In this document: in pieces, positions 7,501-9,705 of the stretch | Position numbering within the stretch: position 1 is the first letter of the stretch | How the letters are laid out: each line of letters begins with the position of its first letter | From: an uncultured Desulfobulbaceae bacterium | GTDB lineage: Bacteria > Desulfobacterota > Desulfobulbia > Desulfobulbales > Desulfobulbaceae | NCBI GenBank assembly: GCA_947260045.1 | Contig: CAMYOP010000082.1 | Location: 1-9,705 of the forward strand | Length of the DNA stretch: 9,705 nucleotides | Direction of reading: 5' to 3' | The notes under the pieces: generated by a model | What the model saw: the letters and a program-made list of their open reading frames with translations, nothing else | Databases searched by the model: none | Told to the model about the DNA's origin: nothing | Translations under genes and position numbers: made by a program

Positions 7501-8706
7501 CTCGATCCAGTGTCAAAGCTGCAACTGGTCCATCCCCACACCGACAAATGGACGGAGACCTGGCAAGTGAACCCCAGCCCTATTTATCATCTTGAATATA
7601 GCGGCATCCCGGTCATCCTTCATCAGCTTGGCAACCGATGGCACCCAACATGGCATCCATGGCCGGGTGAAGAGGTAAGCCTGATAATTTCAAGACCAAC
7701 AGGTGTTGAAGGTCAGACCGTCACAATTGATCGGAGTCATCTGGTCGTAAAGCCAGGGCAGAGGGCGTCAGATCATCAGCTCAACATTAGCATTCGGAGC
7801 AGCCAGGGCGCTCAGCATACAATCACTCTGCCAAAAGGCGGCAAACTCCAGGAAGTACAAATTAATAAACGTATTCAACCCATTCGTCAAAAAGGGGAGC
7901 AGGTAAAAATACCCCTTGTTCCAGGAAAACAGGAAGTCACTCTTAAGTGGCGCCAACAGGAAGGAATTACCAGTGTTTATAAATCTCCTGCTATTGACCT
8001 GGGCCTGCCAAATGTCAACGTGAGCATCGATGTCAACCTGCCGACCAATCGCTGGCCGCTTCTTCTTGGTGGCCCTGTCGTCGGCCCTGCAGTTTTATTC
8101 TGGTCTCTTATTTTTGTCTTGATACTCGGTGCGTTTGCTCTCAATCGTACAGGACTGACAACCCTTCGCTTTCATCACTGGCTGCTCCTGGGTATCGGTA
8201 TGAGCCAATCCAGCCTTTTTAGTCTGGTACTAGTAATTGGCTGGTTGATTGCTTTTCATTACCGTCAATATGCAAGCCCAGAAAAAAATGAAAACCTGTT
8301 CAACCTCATACAAGTTGGCTTGGGGCTTTTGACCATGATGGCTTTTGCTACCCTCATTGCGGCAATAAGCCAGGGATTGCTCGGACATCCAGATATGAAT
8401 ATCGTTGGAAATGGTTCCAGCCGGAATCTTTTGCGCTGGTATCAGGACCAAAGCGGAACCACACTTCCTCAGGCATGGGTAATCTCAATTCCAATGTTTT
8501 GCTATCGACTGGCAATGCTTGCCTGGTCTCTTTGGATTTCTTTTACCCTTATCCGAATTCTCAAATGGTGCTGGCATAACTTTACCCAACCAGCTTTATG
8601 GTTTCATGCGCCCAAAAAGGAAAAATCAGGCCTTTTTAAGAGAAGAAAAAAAGAAAAGAAAAATCAGGAAGTTTTATCTCAGTCAATTGATTATGGCGAG
8701 AAATAA
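4540..8706 (+). CDS. Very large exported envelope protein made of two homologous halves, function unknown
   Basis: A 1388-residue protein I cannot assign to a named family. It has an N-terminal signal peptide (1-23, ending ALLA). A beta-rich periplasmic region (24-475) is followed by membrane segments near 478-495, 498-511, 519-532 and 544-565. A Met/Lys-rich external stretch (566-690) and a membrane segment at 691-711 complete the first half. The second half repeats this order. It has a signal-like segment at 730-752 (ending SSPVNA), a beta-rich region (753-1172), and hydrophobic segments near 1174-1200, 1211-1238 (probably two) and 1254-1280. The last segment is at 1314-1340 and leads to a very basic tail (1358-1375). 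Basic stretches after 711 and 1340 fit the positive-inside rule. Four cysteines stand near the start of the two mature halves (C50, C62; C774, C778). The start is supported by gagggg at 4528-4533, 6 nt before the ATG. The gene is followed by a hairpin and a small secreted-protein gene. A structural, binding or assembly role in the envelope is plausible; no catalytic motif was recognised. Confidence 0.85.
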   Translation: MGRTPFAILFLLLLFFSPPALLAEKEPYIPKQLTPWVEWVLHGHEDKLACVNHYNNSGKLQCSWPGILRLDVREKKASFSQTWHLYKDGWITLPGSKKTWPEHVLVNNKPALIVGQANIPKIKVEKGIYTVSGSFQWQNLPEHIQISSQTGLVSLSLHGKKIEFPNLDQQGRIWLQAKSKKAKKIENRLKIQSFRLIDDKIPPRLVNHLKLDVAGYPREVVLGPVFSPASFIPVSLNSPLPTRLEADGRLRIQLRPGQWDVNLTSRHIGPLKELRYQKPEDQHWPEQEIWSFRAQNNLRVVEIRNVSAIDPKQTNMPESWRNLPAYRLLNDETLQLKEIKRGDPVPAPDQLSLERTMWLRFDGSGYTIQDIISGKKSTNWRLEIQPDIMLGKVELDGKEQFITKRKGTNDIGIELRQGIIALTADSEIKGNISQLPATGWRHDFQKVKTRLNLPPGYRLISAGGIDHISNTWINKWSLLDIFLVLIFTIAVLRLFSWQFALLALITLTLLYHEPQAPRYIWLALLIGIALLKHLPEGRFKQFVKIYQIAMALGLIALCIPFIIHHLRVGIYPQLEKPYHSMSRITQQTLTAKAPMDSGKVMRKAPAIVGGSMDMVLEESAKMSKMKNEESYRSNYYDLRRQKVAQYDPKMIKQTGPGLPNWQWNTLFLSWTGPVHQDQRITLLYLNPTANRILAFIRVGLLLILGLGIIGIRYQKGSGLELPKLKPEFRSTFLSMLLPLCFCLLLLSSPVNAQDIPSPDMFAELQKRLLQQEDCYPNCADIPSMEIDITGTDLQIHFQVNALVDAALPLPGNSKHWFPNKVQLDKNDSTILFRDHQTLWMMIPAGSHSVKLQGPLPGTDTVQLPLPVSPRHLQLQEKGWTSNGLHADGTVARQIVFKRIQKETAGSSQTFSSGVLPPFALIERSLLLGLEWKIETHVRRIGPTGSAILLDVPLLPGESVVTENMRVSNNTLTVAMNAEETYFSWESILDPVSKLQLVHPHTDKWTETWQVNPSPIYHLEYSGIPVILHQLGNRWHPTWHPWPGEEVSLIISRPTGVEGQTVTIDRSHLVVKPGQRASDHQLNISIRSSQGAQHTITLPKGGKLQEVQINKRIQPIRQKGEQVKIPLVPGKQEVTLKWRQQEGITSVYKSPAIDLGLPNVNVSIDVNLPTNRWPLLLGGPVVGPAVLFWSLIFVLILGAFALNRTGLTTLRFHHWLLLGIGMSQSSLFSLVLVIGWLIAFHYRQYASPEKNENLFNLIQVGLGLLTMMAFATLIAAISQGLLGHPDMNIVGNGSSRNLLRWYQDQSGTTLPQAWVISIPMFCYRLAMLAWSLWISFTLIRILKWCWHNFTQPALWFHAPKKEKSGLFKRRKKEKKNQEVLSQSIDYGEK
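4540..8706 (+). repeat. Protein-level tandem duplication within the envelope protein gene
   Basis: Encoded residues 1-728 and 729-1388 align along their length by eye. Paired landmarks, first half then second: LPGSKKTWP (93-101) and LPGNSKHWFP (809-818); GIYTVSG (127-133) and GSHSVKLQG (845-853); IPPRLV (201-206) and LPPFAL (915-920); LSLERT (351-356) and VTIDRS (1061-1066); LNLPPGYRLISAGG (451-464) and VNLPTNRWPLLLGG (1165-1178); LPNW (658-661) and LPQAW (1309-1313). The offset is 710-716 residues up to the membrane cluster. It then falls to about 651 because the first half has roughly 60 extra residues before its last membrane helix. No DNA-level identity is obvious, so the duplication is old. 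Confidence 0.75.
6724..6795 (+). other. Internal signal-peptide-like segment at the junction of the two halves
   Basis: Residues 729-752 read as a charged start (R729), a long hydrophobic core (LLPLCFCLLLL) and a small-residue end, SSPVNA, followed by QD. This has the form of an n-, h- and c-region with -3 Val and -1 Ala, suitable for signal peptidase I. An in-frame ATG at 6742 lies within it but has no Shine-Dalgarno, so separate translation is unlikely. It may act as an internal membrane segment or as a cleavable signal. Confidence 0.55.
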
Positions 8707-8719
8707 TAAGCAAACAAGG

Positions 8720-8746
8720 AAGTGAAGAAGTACAATTTCTTCACTT
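8720..8746 (+). other. Perfect 10-bp stem hairpin between the envelope protein and small secreted protein genes
   Basis: Arms aagtgaagaa (8720-8729) and ttcttcactt (8737-8746) pair perfectly around a 7-nt loop, 14 nt after the stop codon of the large gene. The 3' flank (tgacgaaacc) has no U-run, so this is not a standard intrinsic terminator. It could attenuate or stabilise the upstream mRNA and so set different levels of the large and small products. Confidence 0.55.
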
Positions 8747-8833
8747 TGACGAAACCAGAAGAAAGGTTTAAACAGTTTGTTCAAATAACGATTGAATTAT
8801 ATTGGTTCCTAAAAACTCTTTGGAGATATTTTC

Positions 8834-9226
8834 ATGAAAAAACTAGCGATCACATTTGCCCTGCTTCTTTCCACATCTGCTTTTGCCCAAAATTACCCCA
8901 ACATGAACCAGGCTGACATGGAAAACGTCATGCAGCAAATGCAAAGAATGCAGCAATGTATGGAAAGCGTCGATCAAAATGAACTGAAAAAACTTGAGCA
9001 TGTCGGCAGAGAAATGGAATCGACTATAAAAAGTCTCTGTGCAAAAGGAAAACGTGATCAGGCTCAAAAGGAAGCTCTTGGTTTTGCAAAAGAGATGTCT
9101 AAAAATTCAGCGATTCAATCCATGCGTAAATGTGCCAAAATCGTGGAAGGAATGATGCCAAAAAATCCACTCATGATGGACGATGTTGAATCGTATAAAA
9201 ACAGCCACGTCTGTGACAATAACTAA
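8834..9226 (+). CDS. Small secreted Met-rich, four-cysteine protein, function unknown
   Basis: A 130-residue protein with a clear signal peptide: MKK start, hydrophobic core and AFA at 16-18 before QN. The mature part is about 112 residues, predicted mostly helical by eye and with no further membrane segment, so it should be periplasmic or secreted. It has four cysteines (C42, C69, C100, C127) spaced 27, 31 and 27 residues apart; this symmetry would suit two disulfides. It carries 14 methionines including the start, six of them at 24-43 with mostly 3-4 residue spacing (M24, M29, M33, M36, M39, M43) in a Gln/Met-rich segment. The start is fixed by a good Shine-Dalgarno, ggag at 8822-8825, 8 nt before the ATG. 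The gap to the large envelope gene is 127 bp and contains a hairpin; a clear promoter was not found. I do not recognise the family. Confidence 0.82.
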   Translation: MKKLAITFALLLSTSAFAQNYPNMNQADMENVMQQMQRMQQCMESVDQNELKKLEHVGREMESTIKSLCAKGKRDQAQKEALGFAKEMSKNSAIQSMRKCAKIVEGMMPKNPLMMDDVESYKNSHVCDNN

Positions 9227-9242
9227 CTTGCTGAGTTGCAGT

Positions 9243-9288
9243 TATAGCTAAGAACTGGGCCAAAATTCTGGTCCAGTTCTTAGCCATA
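9243..9288. terminator. Strong hairpin after the small secreted protein gene, terminator-like but without U-run
   Basis: A 16-bp stem (9247-9262 with 9269-9284, one G-U pair) encloses a 6-nt loop. Three more pairs (9243-9245 with 9286-9288) follow after one mismatch. It begins 17 nt after the stop codon, where a transcription end is expected. The sequence after it (gaaatcgg) has no U-run on the plus strand. It is the strongest hairpin I see in the window and may end or protect the mRNA. Confidence 0.6.
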
Positions 9289-9535
9289 GAAATCGGATCT
9301 CGATCTGATCTTATTCCTATCAAAGGTCTGGTGAAATCTGACAATAGACAGAATTAACCCGAACAAGAGAGTCAGGAAGTATCTTCAGTTGCAGTTTTGC
9401 TTAATCTGCTAATATTACCCATTCAAACCTACCATATTGATGCTGTGATAATTATCTTAACTTCTCTGTATCACCACTTTTTGAATGGTACACAGAAACT
9501 GCTCAATAACTTGTTAGCTTTATAAAAGACAAATT
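9289..9535. other. Intergenic region upstream of the last gene
   Basis: These 247 bp carry no recognisable gene. They hold an imperfect palindrome of gatc units near 9293-9310, a perfect 10-bp palindrome gataattatc at 9447-9456, and an imperfect hairpin formed by tctgt..acca (9465-9476) and tggt..acaga (9486-9496). A promoter for the last gene must lie here, but no pair of hexamers stands out. Confidence 0.4.
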
Positions 9536-9705
9536 ATGAATATTATAGAATCAGAAGAGTACGAAGAAGTTGGTGCAACATATCAATGCATCGAAATACA
9601 AAGATTGAACAAAGTTCTAAAAGAAAATGGTATCACTGATAAAGAGATTCGAAAAACTATTTGCTCTGAATATATTGCTTCAGCCGGCTACTTCATCGAT
9701 GATCA
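9536..9705 (+). CDS. Hypothetical protein, N-terminal 56 residues, 3' truncated by the window end
   Basis: An ATG at 9536 opens a frame with no stop to the end of the window. An in-frame TAG at 9515-9517 excludes an earlier start. The visible protein is acidic at its start (MNIIESEEYEEVG) and then looks helical (EIQRLNKVLKENGITDKEI). It has no signal peptide or membrane segment, so a cytoplasmic location is likely. It vaguely resembles small conserved bacterial hypothetical proteins that start in the same way, but I cannot name a family. The Shine-Dalgarno is poor (aaaag at 9524-9528). The coding call rests on codon pattern and the absence of stops over 56 codons. Confidence 0.6.
   Translation, partial: MNIIESEEYEEVGATYQCIEIQRLNKVLKENGITDKEIRKTICSEYIASAGYFIDD

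Noticed and set aside
6742..8706. Separate start of a second gene at the ATG inside the internal signal-like segment
   Set aside because: No Shine-Dalgarno precedes it, the frame is continuous with the first half, and the ATG falls within the hydrophobic segment rather than at a charged start.
8722..8916. 64-codon open frame crossing the gap between the large envelope gene and the secreted protein gene
   Set aside because: Its ATG lies in the hairpin region with only a fair ribosome site (aagga), its end overlaps the well-supported secreted protein gene, and the product shows no domain or signal sequence.
8843..9067. Minus-strand 74-codon frame opposite the secreted protein gene
   Set aside because: Shadow of the secreted protein gene, whose signal peptide and ribosome site make the plus strand the coding one.
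9447..9456. Palindrome gataattatc as an operator for the last gene
   Set aside because: A 10-bp AT-rich palindrome is expected by chance in a region of this composition, and no matching site was seen elsewhere.

Overview
The window looks like a chromosomal segment of a moderately AT-rich Gram-negative bacterium. The best guess is a Desulfobacterota (delta-proteobacterial, Desulfobulbales-like) species. The basis is the style of the hybrid sensor kinase: a GGIAHDFNN H-box, an FSKGG segment after it, and a c-type haem motif CxxCH in its periplasmic sensor. The taxonomic call is an inference from sequence style only. No mobile element, phage gene, CRISPR array, tRNA or rRNA is visible.

Layout. 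(1) 1-483 (+): C-terminal part of an ArsP/YraQ-type (PF03773, DUF318) membrane permease. (2) 484-629: short convergent intergenic region rich in inverted repeats. (3) 630-3113 (-): an 827-residue hybrid histidine kinase with a large periplasmic sensor carrying CLRCH, then PAS, HisKA, HATPase and receiver domains. (4) 3114-3406: an AT-rich divergent intergenic region with a perfect 16-bp palindrome and two TATAAT boxes. (5) 3407-4414 (+): a DUF389 (TIGR00341-type) membrane protein. (6) 4540-8706 (+): a 1388-residue envelope protein of no family I can name, preceded by a good sigma70-type promoter. (7) 8834-9226 (+): a 130-residue secreted, methionine-rich protein with four cysteines. (8) 9536-9705 (+): the start of a small hypothetical gene that runs off the window.

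The most notable object is the 1388-residue protein. Reading its two halves against each other shows that it is an ancient tandem duplication. Each half has a signal-peptide-like start, a beta-rich periplasmic part with matching landmarks (LPG..K.W.P, PP.L, [LV][ST][LI][ED]R[ST], NLP.......GG), a cluster of four membrane segments, and one last membrane segment leading into a basic cytoplasmic stretch. The second signal sequence, in the middle of the chain, still has a credible signal-peptidase site. The product may therefore be one double-module protein or a polyprotein cut into two paralogous subunits.

How the parts may work together (inference): the DUF389 protein, the double-module envelope protein and the small secreted Cys/Met-rich protein lie in the same direction and may form an envelope module. 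The divergent haem-motif kinase shares their upstream region and could be its redox or ligand sensor. Nothing in the sequence proves that link. Two strong hairpins flank the small secreted gene. Neither is followed by a U-run, so they may act as mRNA-stabilising or attenuating structures rather than classic terminators.
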